Shown one piece after another: positions 1 to 13,011 of a stretch of 64,000 nt of DNA. This DNA comes from Achatina immaculata (taxonomy: Eukaryota > Mollusca > Gastropoda > Stylommatophora > Achatinidae). A program made the position numbers and the translations under genes. Each line of letters opens with the position of its first letter. Within the stretch, counting starts at the first letter, position 1. A model generated the notes under the pieces. It searched no databases. It was not told the origin of the DNA and worked only from the letters and a program-made list of their open reading frames with translations. The stretch lies in assembly GCA_009760885.1 (NCBI GenBank), contig CM019713.1, positions 2,747,031-2,811,030 of the forward strand. Direction: 5' to 3'.

Positions 1-131
1 TGAAATCACTTTCTTGAAGTTTAATAGATGATGATTGGTGTTTTTTTTTACCTGACTGCTTAAATAACAATTATCTTTTTATATATATTGTAGTGAGCAA
101 AATTTTATTTCTACTTACATGGCTAGCTGAT

Positions 132-563
132 TTAAGGAAGGAATTGCTTCAGTGAATCTAGTTGCATAATCTGGAGATCATCATAAATAGTATACACATG
201 ACAAAAGCTAATATTATCTACATGTGACTGAAAAACTAAACTGGCTCTAATGAATGTTAGACTGAAGACACGAAGTATAAAGCAATGGCAAAAATTAATA
301 TCACTAGGGGAAATGATTCTCAGCTGCTGATGTAATTGGTCAAGTAGCCAACATATGAATTCTAAATTTAACACTAAGCTGTTACCAATAAAGAAAATCT
401 CCCATTTGTTATGTGGAGTGCTGCCAGAGTGAAGAAAAAAACTTGCTATCACTTTAAATGTAGGCAGAACAGGGAATTCACAAAAATGTATGTGGATAAT
501 AATTTGTACCCCGTAAAATGAGGACATGTCCATATAAAAGAGGAGCATGGTAACCCTGAGCAT
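132..563 (-). other. Open frame without recognisable product
   Basis: A 143-codon minus-strand frame rich in Phe, Ile, Ser and Cys, with no motif, signal or splice structure that I recognise. It lies about 2.6 kb 3' of the Ly6 gene 1 stop, so it may be untranslated transcript or chance in AT-rich DNA. Confidence 0.15.
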
Positions 564-812
564 TACTTAATGCAAATATAAGTGTGCTTGCATGAAACAT
601 GCCACATAATTCTCTGCTAATATGATCAATAAATATCATAACTAAGTTTAAATATCATACAACATGTATGTATAAAAAGTTTACTTTATACCTGAGTAAA
701 ATGACTCTTAAAAATGCAAACGGGTTTTAAAAAAGGAAAAGAAAGTCATGCTCTAAAGTATCAATAAATAAAACAAACCCAGCAAGAGATTTACACACTT
801 GTAGACATCCCA

Positions 813-1001
813 AAACAAGCTATCATGTGGAACACAACAGGCCAAAGAAAAAGAGGTGACCACGTTAAACTCTAAAGAGGAAATTGTTTAGAGAGGCCAA
901 TTAGTAGGCATAACATTTCTTAATGAGGTTGAAAAACTCGCTGAATACAGGAAAACTTTGCAAACTACCTATGTGACATTTAATGGCACAGGAAGGATGT
1001 A
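813..1001 (+). mobile_element. LINE-B 3' fragment, heavily decayed
   Basis: The sequence matches the last 190 bases of other LINE-B copies (for example 8500-8695), covering the Arg-rich segment and the C-terminal WRTTLRALCDV region, but with indels and stops. The end of the family, cggcacgggaaggatataag, survives as a mutated version at 980-1001. It is the oldest-looking B copy here. Confidence 0.7.
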
Positions 1002-1639
1002 AGAAGACATTTTAAAAATTATTCTTACACCCAAGAGGACATTTTTTGTTTTGTTTTGAAAAACTGAAATGACATTAAGCATATCTGTAAAACCTTTGAA
1101 ATAACTTTTTTTTTCATATATATATATTTAATAGCTTTAAATGTAAGAGAATTCCTTTAAACCCCATTACTATAGATGAAGGTAAAATATATGATTTACA
1201 AATTTTCAATGCTTGTGAACTGAAAAGGCCTGGACATATTGGTATACACACATAAACATAAGATATTTTATTAATATAATTCATTGAAAGTTAAGTATTT
1301 AATTAATTTCACCACTCAGTTAAAGGAGTGCTGTATAAATAGTGAGAACATTGTTAAATCACTTTTGCACCAAACTTTTTTTTTTTTAAATACAAAATGC
1401 CCGTGTGTTCACTTATCACTATTAAGAAATGAAACAAGAAAAAAATGACAAGAGCAACCAAAAAAAAAAGTGCCCATCTCCATCATGTCTTCCAAGTCAA
1501 TAATTATTTCGTTTTTTTCTCTGATGTTCTTTCATCTCTCTGAAGTTGTCCTCCAGCAGGAATCTCCCATTAAAAAAAATTTTAAAAATAAATAAAAAAC
1601 TATCTCTTTTCAGTGGAAATTTCAGAGAAAAAAAACTGA

Positions 1640-2245
1640 CATAGCTCCATAGCTCAGAAAAAAATAAAATCTGTATTCTTAGCTCTCAGAAAAAAAATCC
1701 CTGTGATCTTATCTCTCGCAAAGAGATCTCTGTGACCTTAGCACTCAGAAAAAGATCTCTGTAATCTTAGTTCTTAGAAAAAAGTCCCTGTAGTTTTAGC
1801 TCTCAGAAAAAAAATGTGTGATCTTAACTGTAAAAATAAAATCTCTGATCTCTGATCTCAGAAAAAAGTCTCTGTGAATTTAGCTCACAAAAAAAATCTC
1901 TCTAATCTTAGCTCTCAGAAAAAAGTCCCTGCAGTCTTAGCTCTCAGGAAAAAATCTCTGAACTTAACTCTAAGAAAAAAAATCTGTGTAAACTTAGCTC
2001 TCAGAAAAAAAAAAATGTGATCTTAGCTCTCAAGAGAAAAAAATCTATCCAGTCTGATCCTGTTAAAAAAAACTCCCTGTGATCTTATCTCTCAGTAAAA
2101 ATCTCTGTTTGTGATCTTATTTCTCAGTAAAAAATCTGTCTATGATCTTATTTCTCAGTAAAAATCTCTATCTATGATCTTATCTCTCAGTAAAAATCTC
2201 TGTTTGTGATCTTATCTCTCAGTAAAAAATCTCTGTGACATCTCT
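1640..2245. repeat. Degenerate A-rich minisatellite, about 33-bp unit
   Basis: About 18 diverged copies of a unit built from agctctcagaaaaaa and tctctgtgatctt follow one another. Lengths vary through the A-runs. No coding content. Confidence 0.8.
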
Positions 2246-3160
2246 CAATAATAAAGTTTGTGACTCCTATTTTACACTGGAAATACTAATGGTCTAACCT
2301 CCCAAATATGAATCCCTGTGATTTTATTTTTCATTATTTAAATTCATTTCTTATTTGTGCTGCAGTATTTATTTTTTCTAAATGACTCTAATCCTTGTAT
2401 TTTCTGTTGTTTGTATGCTAGCAACTGACTGGTCATTTCTGGATTTGCATTCCTTCATTTTGTCCACTATATCTATAATTTTATCCACTCTATTTCAGGT
2501 CTTCATTTCAAATTCAAAACTGTTTTCATTATTCATTTTTTTTCTTTTAAAATTAGACACAATCCTTCTTGAGCCACATGAGTAGATGTAACACACCTCA
2601 GTGCACAATCCTCTGTAAAATTGTAGCTAGTAAGCAATGTTCCCTCTAAGCTGTGCTAGTTTGTTCTTGCATACAAATCTTTAGCCCTTTGTGCACACAT
2701 TTTTTTTCCCATGATAATGAGATATAACAATAAATATTGTTACACAACGTTAATGCTAGTGGTTCTTTTGGATCGCAAAGTAAAATTTTTGCTCATAACA
2801 CTCCACACCTTAGAGGTCACCATGCTACTATAGTGACACATAATATCTAAAAATAACTGCGGTTCCATTCCAAAAAAGAGCTGGTCGCACTGTTATCAGA
2901 GTGTTTATGAACTGTAGCAATTTTCATTATTTAAAGTTGTAAATTCTGCAACCAGCTTGCATTCAATAACAAAAAACTAGTTGTATAATTCATGTACTTA
3001 CTCAGAGGTGCAGATGTTTGCAACAACTTTTTGTTAAATATTTAATACTACATATGAATGAATTAAGGTTTCCCAGATTACAATTTTATATGCAGCCACA
3101 TTCAGACTTCAGCCTACAGGCATAGTACACTCCATATATCCTGTACCCATATCCAGCTCT
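2246..3160. other. Gene 1 3' flank or 3' UTR, nothing recognised
   Basis: AT-rich sequence 3' of the Ly6 gene 1 stop (minus strand). A small plus-strand open frame at 2382-2585 is hydrophobic and featureless. A motif near 2634 (caatgttccctctaagctg) resembles one near 63386 in inverse orientation, possibly old transposon ends. Confidence 0.3.
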
Positions 3161-3363
3161 TTAACGTACCTTTAAAACAATGAATGATAAGCAGAGGAAA
3201 GGTACTAGCAGTGCAACCCCTGAAGGCAAGAGTACAGAACCACTGTTGCAATCATCTGTGCCACACCAACACTTGATAGTGATCCCTCCATTGTTCTGCC
3301 ATGCTGTGCAACCTTCCTTATGTCCCTTCTTACGCTGACAGCCTCGTGTCACAATTTGGGAAT
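3161..3363 (-). CDS. Ly6 gene 1, exon 3 (C-terminal half and GPI signal)
   Basis: The acceptor is ttcaacag, with the exon starting at 3363 in phase 1. It encodes SQIVTRGCQRKKGHKEGC, then CWCGTDDCN with the terminal Cys-Asn typical of Ly6 domains, a short Ser/Gly stretch and a hydrophobic tail ending LKVR. The open frame that continues upstream to 3388 is read-through into the intron. Confidence 0.85.
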
Positions 3364-6300
3364 CTGTTGAACAAATGAAAATATACACATTTCTCTTCTT
3401 TTAATTAATGAGTATGTAATAGGCAACTACCCATCATCTAATAGACTTTTATAAAAAAATAAATACAGAAGGAGGAATGTACATCATCACTAAGGAGACT
3501 TTCAAAAATTCTTAAATATCAAACATATGGTTGGCTGACTGCAGTTTCTCTTCCACTGTTTTGTTTTGCAGAAAGTGTTATGGTAAAGATTCTAAGGTGC
3601 AGGCAGTGGCTTGTTTGAGGAGCAGAATCTAATGGCTTTTTAAATTTCAGAAGCAGATTTTTAAAAATCCAATTCACAGCAGGCTGTACCATCATGACGG
3701 TGGTAGATCTCTCAGTTGTTTACGGAAGCTGAAAGTCCTTGATAGTTCATACTATAGTGAGGAACTGAGCCATATTTTCTTGGGGCATTTGAATAAGCTA
3801 GTACCATTATGGAGAACCATGTTGATTGCTGCGTCTTTGGTCATTCTGAAATAACATGGCCATCTGTCGCTAAATGTGTCACATGTTCTGCTGGGATAAC
3901 AGCCAACTATGGCACACAGGGCCTGATACCTGGGCCATCTCTGTACTTCAGTTCCTAGTGGTGCTATCCTGGCAAAGGGGGTGCCAGAATATAATGGAAA
4001 AATCGGAAACCTCTCCTAACATTTAGAACAAAGCATGCATTAACAGATTTGAAAACTGCGCATAAAGCGTGTTAGACATGAAAGTATGAAAAATTGTAAG
4101 AGAATGGCTGTGAATGAGGACTAGCAACCACCTAAACATGTAAGGAGAGGCACTATCAGCTTGATTATGAAACACTCGTATTATGTTGTTTAATCTGAGA
4201 CTGAGAAAAAATATGCACTCCTCTCTCTCTCTCTCTGTGCGTGCGTGCGTGCATGTATACGTGCGTGCGCGCGTGTGTTGGGGGGAAGGGAAGAAACGTG
4301 AGAAGCAAAGATAAATGATGACAGCGACTACTGAAAAAAAGCACAAAACAACTGTAATAGTAAATTTAACTCTTTGAGCTTTTTAAATTTATGGATGTAT
4401 GAGTTTTTCACTCTTTCTTTTCGTGAGTTAAGTAATGAAATATGCTGACTTCTTTCAGAGCATCTATACACTGTGTGAGTGTGGTTGGGGAGGGAAAAAT
4501 GAGGTTGTTTAATATTATTATTATAATAATATAATAATAATATAATAACAGTATAATGTTTAATGATGGGACAGATATTGAAGAAGTCAATCAATTTGCA
4601 TACCTTGGCAGCTACATAGACCAGGATGGTGACACCAGAAAGGAAGTTAGAATCAGAATTGCAAAAGCAGGATCGATCTTCAAGAATCTTGAGAACATAT
4701 GGAATTCAAAAATTATAAGCACAAAAACCAAGTTAAGACTATTCAATTGAAATGTAATATCCACCCTCATTTATGCATGCGAAAGCTGGAAAACAACTAA
4801 AGAAATAAAGAAGAAATTAGACTCTTTTGAAAACAAATCTTATCCTATCTTAACTTATATCCTTTCCATGCCGTTAAACGTCACATATGGCTCGCAAAGT
4901 AGTTCGCCAATTGAAAACAAATGCCTAAGGAAAATACTTGGCATCAAGTTGAACGAATTCAAGAACAATGCAGAGATAAGACAGATTACTGAACAACAAC
5001 CAGTCTCTTGGGTGATCAGGAAAATGAGATGGACATATGTTGGTCACTTGATGAGAAGAAATGATCAGAGAATCCTAAAACAAGCTATCAGGTGGAACAC
5101 AACAGGCCAAAGAAAAGGAGGGAGACCGCGTGAAACTCTGAAGAGGACATTGCTAAGAGAGACCAAATTGAAAGACTCGCCAAAGACAGGAAAAATTGGC
5201 GAACTACTTTGCGAGCCCTATGTGACGTTTAACGGCACGGGAAGGATATAAGATAATGTTTAATGAAGCTCAGAACAAGGCACCCTAACAATTTATTTTA
5301 AAAATGTGCGTATCACATGATACATGTTTCAAACTACAAATAGTAGATCATCCATTACACTAATAAGGCTCTCTGTCATCTCACTGCTTATCTTAGTTAT
5401 CTCATCTTTTTTTTTTCTTCTTCAGCAGCTATCAACCTAACTCCATTATCTTTGCCTAATTTCCAGTTCTTTGTCATTTATTCTTACATCTCCTCGAGCT
5501 TCCATGTTTATTATTCTGTCTCCCACAGTTCTCATATAGTTAATCAGTTAGAAAGGACCATTATCCATGCACTTCAGACACATCTATAGGTACTCCAATC
5601 TCCTCTTCAGTATCTCCTCCAGCATACAGCAATTGTTGACACCTAGTCTTTGTTAGTTGATCATTCATCTGGTGCTCTTGATGAATCATTTATTTTTCTC
5701 CACCTAAAGTTTAACGTCCAGTTCTTTCACCCTTAACATGACACTGATTCACAGTTTGTTAATGAAGTCCTAATAGCTGATCTATACATGTTCTTCCTGC
5801 ATGACAAATGAGTGAGCCAACTAATATCTGCTCTTTCATTTCTCCTGACACCCGCATATTATAGTATAAAAATGAATGGATTTGTGACATATCCAGGGAT
5901 TCAAGCCACTGCTGCCTTAGAGAGAAAGACTGAATCTTCTTTAGCATGTTCAGTGGGTCACTCAAGGTGCAGGCTTGTGTGTAGTGACTTGAGTCAGCTC
6001 AGAACTTTTGTCACAGCCATGGCTTCCACTGTGAGGCTACTTGTTGTTACAGCAAAAGCACTGCTGGCTTCTTTCACTGTTCTGCTATTTGAGTTGACTG
6101 TAAAGGCCCAAGCAGACTTTCTTGCTTCATCTACCAATCCGTATGTATAAATAATGTGCACTATCTCTGGTGTTATCACAAATTTGACCTAAACATCTGC
6201 TGCAGCAGGAATATGTTCTCTACATCTTCTATACAGTGTAATATAAACAGCAGTCACTTTGAAGCTTGGTGGTGCAAGTGGCCAATTCTGTTCAGGATCT

Positions 6301-9300
6301 ATGTTCTCAAGAGGACTCACGTCAGGAATTACATCCTCCACGCAGACCACTCACACCTTTGCTCTCTTGAATCTGTTCCTTTTGTTCTTATCAGTTCATT
6401 GTGGAGTGGGTGTGTCAGTTTATTGTGGAGTGGGTGTGTCAGTTCATTGTGGAGTGGGTGTGCCAGTTCATTGTGGAGTGGGTGTGCCAGTTCACTGTGG
6501 AGTGGGTGTGTCAGTTCATTGTGGAGTGGGTGTGCCAGTTCATTGTGGAGTGGGCGTGTCAGTTTATTGTGGAGTGGGTGTGTCAGTTCATTGTGGAGTG
6601 GGTGTGTCAGTTCATTGTGGAGTGGGTGTGTCAGTTCATTGTGGAGTGGGTGTGTCAGTTCATTTTGGAGTGGGTGTGTCAGTTCACTGTGGGGTGGGGG
6701 TGCCTTGGATCTACTTATTTTGAGGTGGGATTGTGCACTAGCTATTTTTTTTTTCTGCCGTTCATGGTTGAAAAGTTTGGTAGATATTTCATGACCTTGC
6801 AGGATGAATTTGCATATTCAGTGTATTTAAAGAATCTAACTTTTGTCATTGACTTAGTCACCCTTTGTATAAAAATTCAAATATAAATTATCCTGTCTGT
6901 TTTGGCCCTAGGGTTGCTACAGTTTTGTAATAAGTGACAGACAACAAGTATAATCAAAATTTGTGCTGTTGCTAGACTGAACTGTACTTGCCCTCACCAG
7001 GATGATGGAAAAATCCTCACCTCAGTACATACAAGTGCCTTCATCTCATTTAACTAGATTAAAAATGATGCAGTGCAACTTACGTCTTTCCCAGCCATCA
7101 ATGTAGCCAGAGTCTCTGATCTTGACAATGGTTTTAACTTTGGTGCAGAAATATTCATCATTATCATCACATGAATCTGAATCACTTGTTGTATAAGGGT
7201 CCTTGCATGTCTTGTACTCTAGCGTTTGGCACTGATGACAGTTTAGTCCAAAGACTAGTTTGAATAGAAGACAAAAAGTTAACCACTAAAACAGATATAC
7301 TATAATGCATGACTATTATAAGGCTGAGAAAAATTTAGGCACATTAACAATTGATTTTTTTTTTGTGAGAACTTTGCAATTAAGAAAGAGTTAGTCTAAG
7401 TATGCCATTTATTTTTAATATTTTTATTTAGTAGCAACATTGTTGTCACTGCTCTCTGAACTTGTACATGTACTATCTCGCTGTAACTGCGAGCTGGTGT
7501 TCTTTGCAGTTGATGTTGCAGAGGTGTTGAGGCACAGCATCGTATCAGCATGGAAGCGGGTTATGGCAGCTATTTTTTCAGTCCCGGAGTACAGCTAAAA
7601 AAGCAGGGGGTGTGCAATGCTTCTTTACCAGACTTCACCACCATGGGGGCTATGGTGATCCCTGCCCCATTAGCCAGGCTAGGCCTGTTACTGGGGGTAT
7701 GATGGAAAGGTGGGACAGAGTCTTTGTCAGCTATGGTTCACTAACCCTGATGCTAGCATATCAGCTATGGGTTGCTGATTGCCTCATTGGACAGGCTCTT
7801 TGAAAAAATATATATTATTATACACATAATGCCAATAATTTATAACTGATAGTCCTAAACTATGCTACAAAACTTCAATGTCATTCTAAAATCGTAGTTA
7901 AAGACAGACGTCATGAATTTCAAAAGCATTTTGTATCTTCTTTTATCTGATGACATCTCACAAAATGAGAAACGTGTAATGTCATCTCTATCACTAAACA
8001 ACAGAAAAAAGAATTTTAAAATGTCTGTCATGAACAATCCAATGTAAAGATCACTAGAGGTCACAGAGATGTAGTTTCTTAGATGAAGGAGTGCCATGGG
8101 CAGCTAAGATTACAAACAGGAAATGTCTAGCAAAAGCAAATATAGAAAGGAACTTAGGATCAGAATTGCAAAAGCAGCATCAATCTTCAAGAATCTTGAG
8201 AACATATGGAATTCAAAAGTTATAAGCACAAAAACCAAGTTAAGACTATTCAATTCAAATGTAATATCCACCCTCATTTATGCATGCGAAAGCTGGAAAA
8301 CAACTAAAGAAATAGAAAAGAAATTAGACTCTTTTGAAAACAAATGCCTAAGGAAAATACTCGGCATCAGGTGGAATGAATTCAAGAACAATGCAGAGAT
8401 AAGACAGATGACTGAACAACAACCAGTCTCACAGGTGATCAGGAAAAGGAGATGGACATATGTTGGTCACTTGATGAGAAGAAATGATCAGAGAATCCCA
8501 AAACAAGCTATCAAGTGGAACACAACAGGCCGAAGAAAAAGGGGCAGACCACGTGAAACTCTGAAGAGGACATTATTAAGAGAGGCCAAGTTAACAGGCA
8601 TAAAATCCTTTGTTGAGGTTGAAAGACTCGCCGAAGACAGGAAAAATTGGCGAACTACTTTGCGAGCTCTATGTGACGTCTAACGGCACGGGAAGGATAT
8701 AAGATATAAGATAAGATAATGCATGACTATTATAAGGCTGAGAAAAATTTAGGCACATTAACAATTGACTTTTTTTGTGAGAACTTTGCAATTAAGAAAT
8801 AGTTAGTCTAAGTATGCCATTTATTTTTAATATTTTTATTTAGTAGCAACATTGTTGTCACTGCTCTCTGAACTTGTACATGTACTATCTCGCTGTAACT
8901 GCGAGCTGGTGTTCTTTGCAGTTGATGTTGCAGAGGTGTTGAGGCACAGCATCGTATCAGCATGGAAGCGGGTTATGGCAGCTATTTTTTCAGTCCCGGA
9001 GTACAGCTAAAAAAGCAGGGGGTGTGCAATGCTTCTTTACCAGACTTCACCACCATGGGGACTATGGTGATCCCTGCCCCATTAGCCAGGCTAGGCCTGT
9101 TACTGGGGGTATGATGGAAAGGTGGGACAGAGTCTTGGTCAGCTATGGTTCACTAACCCTGATGCTAGCATATCAGCTATGGGTTGCTGATTGCCTCATT
9201 GGACAGGCTCTTTGAAAAAATATATATTATTATACACATAATGCCAATAATTTATAACTGATAGTCCTAAACTATGCTACAAAACTTCAATGTCATTCTA

Positions 9301-12119
9301 AAATCGTAGTTAAAGACAGACGTCATGAATTTCAAAAGCATTTTGTATCTTCTTTTATCTGATGACATCTCACAAAATGAGAAACGTGTAATGTCATCTC
9401 TATCACTAAACAACAGAAAAAAGAATTTTAAAATGTCTGTCATGAACAATCCAATGTAAAGATCACTAGAGGTCACAGAGATGTAGTTTCTTAGATGAAG
9501 GAGTGCCATGGGCAGCTAAGATTACAAACAGGAAATGTCTAGCAAAAGCAAATGTAGAAAGGAACTTAAACACATAAGAAAATGGCAGTTATCATTCCTT
9601 GGACATATAATGAGATGTGGAGGGCTTCAAAACAACAGGAAAGCTAAATGAGAAGAGAGGGTGGGAATTGTGGAAAGAAAAACAAATCAAGCACAGTATA
9701 ATGCGATGGCATTAATGAAAGGTCACCAATGAGCTCATGGAAAATATCGAGGAAAGAGCTCTATGGAAAAACATGACTACCAGTGTTTCCCTGCACAGGA
9801 CCTAATAATAATGATTATCCCACTTTCACTAACATCCTTGTCAATGGCATCTTTGTCAATGACACCCTTGTCAATGCCATCCTTGTCAGTGGCATCCTTG
9901 TCAATGGCATCTTTGTCAATGGCACCCTTGTCAATGGCATCTTTGTCAATGGCACCCTTGTCAATGGCATCTTTGTCAATGGCACCCTTGTCAATGGCAT
10001 CTTTGTCAATGGCACCCTTGTCAATGGCATCTTTGTCAATGGCACCCTTGTCAATGGCATCTTTGTCAATGGCACCCTTGTCAATGACACCCTTGTCAAT
10101 GGCATCCTGGGGTATTTACACTAGAGACAAAAGCTACTTTTTTCCTAGTCTTGGACATTCAAAATTTTGTATTTTGAAGGTGATTTGTTCTAATCCAGAA
10201 AGATAATTTTCTTTTTTTTTTTTGGTCAAATTAGATGAGAAAATGTGGGAGGAGGGACAGACAGACAGACAGGTAGGTAGGTGGGTAGGTAGGTAGGAAG
10301 TAGATAGAAATAAGGGAGCAAAGAGTGGTGGTTTCTGGTGTCCAAAGCATGCCATTATCATCAGAATGATTAGCTTTTAGAGGCCAGTATTTGCAGGATA
10401 TCTTAGCTAAATCTTCTGCATCTCAGGCAGTAAAATCTTTTACTCTAAATCCATTTTAAAGCATTTTTGTGTGAGAAAAAAAGTTTCTGTAACTCCGTTT
10501 TGAATCATTTGTAGGTACACTTTTTTTTAAAACCCAAAAAAACTCCAGTTTGAAGCATTTGTAAGTATACATTTTTCAGTAAACTCAGTTTGAAGCATTT
10601 GTACATAAGTATAAAATTTTCAGTAACTGCAGTCTGAAACATCTGTATGTAAGTACAAAATTTTCATAAATTTGGTTTGAAGCATTTGTGTGCAAATATG
10701 AATTTTTCATTAACTGTAAATTTTTGTGTTTTTTCCCATCTTTGTGTAAGTATAAAATTTTCAATAACTCCAGTTTGAAACATCTGTGTGTAAATATAAT
10801 CAGTCATGTGTGTGTAAGTACAATCAGTCATTTGTATGTTAGTATAATCAGTCATCGGTGTGTAAGTACAGTCAGTCACCAGTGTGCAAGAACAGTCAAT
10901 CATTTGTGTGTAAGTACAATCAGTCATCTGTGTGTTTGTACAGTCAGTCATCTGTGTGTAAGTACAATCAGTCATCTGTGTGTAAGTAAAGTCAGTTATC
11001 TGTGTGTAAGTACAATCAGTCATCTGTGTGCAAGTACAATCAGTCATCTGTGTGCAAGTAAATCAGTCATCTATGTGCAAGTACAGTCTTGTCATCTGTG
11101 TGCAGGTACAATCAATCATCTGTGTGTAAGCACAATCAGTCATCTGTGGGTAACTACAGTCAGTCATCTGTGTGTGATTTCAGTCACCTGTAAGTACAAT
11201 CAGTCATCTGTGTGTAAGTACAATCAGTCATCATAGTTTCTCATCAGACTTTTAAGCTCGCGTTCAAGTAAAAAATCTAACCATTCAGCTGAGACTATCT
11301 TGGCCATAGATGTGTTATAGATTGTTACCTGAAAATTTTGTTTCTATCCATGCCAGAGTCTACCTTGTCCCTTGTTTTCCTTGTTCTAGAATAGATGACT
11401 GCAGTTAGGGTGGAGGGGTTGTAATCTGATGCCGTGTGGAGGTTTTGAAATATGTATAGCAAGTGAGAGTGGAAGGGAACTTGACACAGAGGGAATATGT
11501 TTGTGGGAGAAGGAAATGTTAGGTGTAACTGAACTGCGAATTCAAACCATGTACTTTTCCCCTAGTTTATACTTTTTTCCCTAGTTTATACATTTATAAG
11601 TTAATCTTCAGCTCTACTTCAGTCTCACTAGATTAATCTTCAGTTCTACTTCAGTCTTAGTAGATTAATCTTCAGTTCTACTTCAGTCTTAGTAGGTTAA
11701 TCGTCAGTTCTACTTCAGCCTCACTAGGTTAATCTTCAGTTCTACTTCAGCCTCACTAGGTTAATCTTCAGTTCTACTTCAGCCTCATTAGGTTAATCTT
11801 CAGTTCTACTTCGGCCTCACTAGGTTAATCTTCAGTTCTACTTCAGCCTCATTAGGTTAATCTTCAGTTCTACTTCGGCCTCACTAGGTTAATCTTCAGT
11901 TCTACTTCAGCCTCATTAGGTTAATCTTCAGTTCTACTTCAGCCGCACTAGGTTAATCTTCAGTTCTACTTCAGCCTCACTAGGTTAATCTTCAGCCCAT
12001 GTTATTTACTAATAAATGTTCCAGCCTCAGAACTATACATTTAATTGCTTGTTATAGAAGAAAAAAAAAAGCGCTCTTAAATGGGTACTTTAGCAGGAAT
12101 TTCCTGTTCGTTATTATTC

Positions 12120-12152
<33 letters not shown>

Positions 12153-12972
12153 CACACACACAATAATTGTACCCTTTGGGTAATTCATCGAATTCTGTAA
12201 TTTGTGTTGTTCTAGAAAACTTACACAAAAAAAAACTTTTACTGTACAGTATGTTTATTAACTTTTCTGCAGCATTAATCTAGTTTCCTTTATTATCTTT
12301 AAAATTATAAAATCCTTTTGGATTTCTTCTTCCATCTCCAGATATTAACAGGTAAATTTTGTGTAAAATCAATGGATTTCTTACAGTTTTCTGTATCTTT
12401 TTAGCTGTTCCTGAAAAGTCACTTATTTTGACTTTTATCTTTTCCTTTGTTCGTCATGAATAAAGTAGTTCTGACCATGTTTTTGTATAAACCACACTTA
12501 TTTCTATAATTTATCATATATATATCTCTCTCTCTGAACCTTAAGTGCCCAGGGCACATGGGGCTTCCGCAAGGGTTTTCCACAAATGCCTGTCCTTCGC
12601 CTTTTTTTCTGCTCTTGCCCAGGTGAGTCCTCTATTGCTCAACATCCTTTCTGTTGTTCTTCTCCGTGTCTCTTTTGGTCTACCCTTACTTCTGCTCCCC
12701 TGTGGTGTCCATCTTAGTGCTATTTTTGGTAGTGAGTTGTCAGTCATTCGGAGCACATGTCCCAACCATCGCCAGCGTCTTTCCTCAATAATTGTTGTCA
12801 GTGGTTTCATCTGCATTTCTGCTAATAAGATGTTATTTCTTATGGTGTTTGGCCAAAATATTTTTCTAATTCTTCGTAAACATTTAGTCTGGAAAGAATT
12901 CAACTTGTTTTCTATGGTTTTGGTGATTTTCCAGCATTCACTTCCATAGAGTAGTACACTTAGAACATTACT

Positions 12973-13011
<39 letters not shown>

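Noticed and set aside
2634..2660. hAT-like terminal motif (caatgttccctctaagctg) also near 63386 and 58622
   Set aside because: Only short matches; no paired inverted end or duplication was found around any of them.
6156..6886. Three frames of 154-212 codons with repeated WSGCVSS or CGVGVSVH
   Set aside because: A 24-bp minisatellite keeps all frames open; flanking residues show no motif.
9763..10206. 147-codon frame of SLSMA/PLSMA repeats
   Set aside because: A 15/30-bp minisatellite with frames open on both strands.
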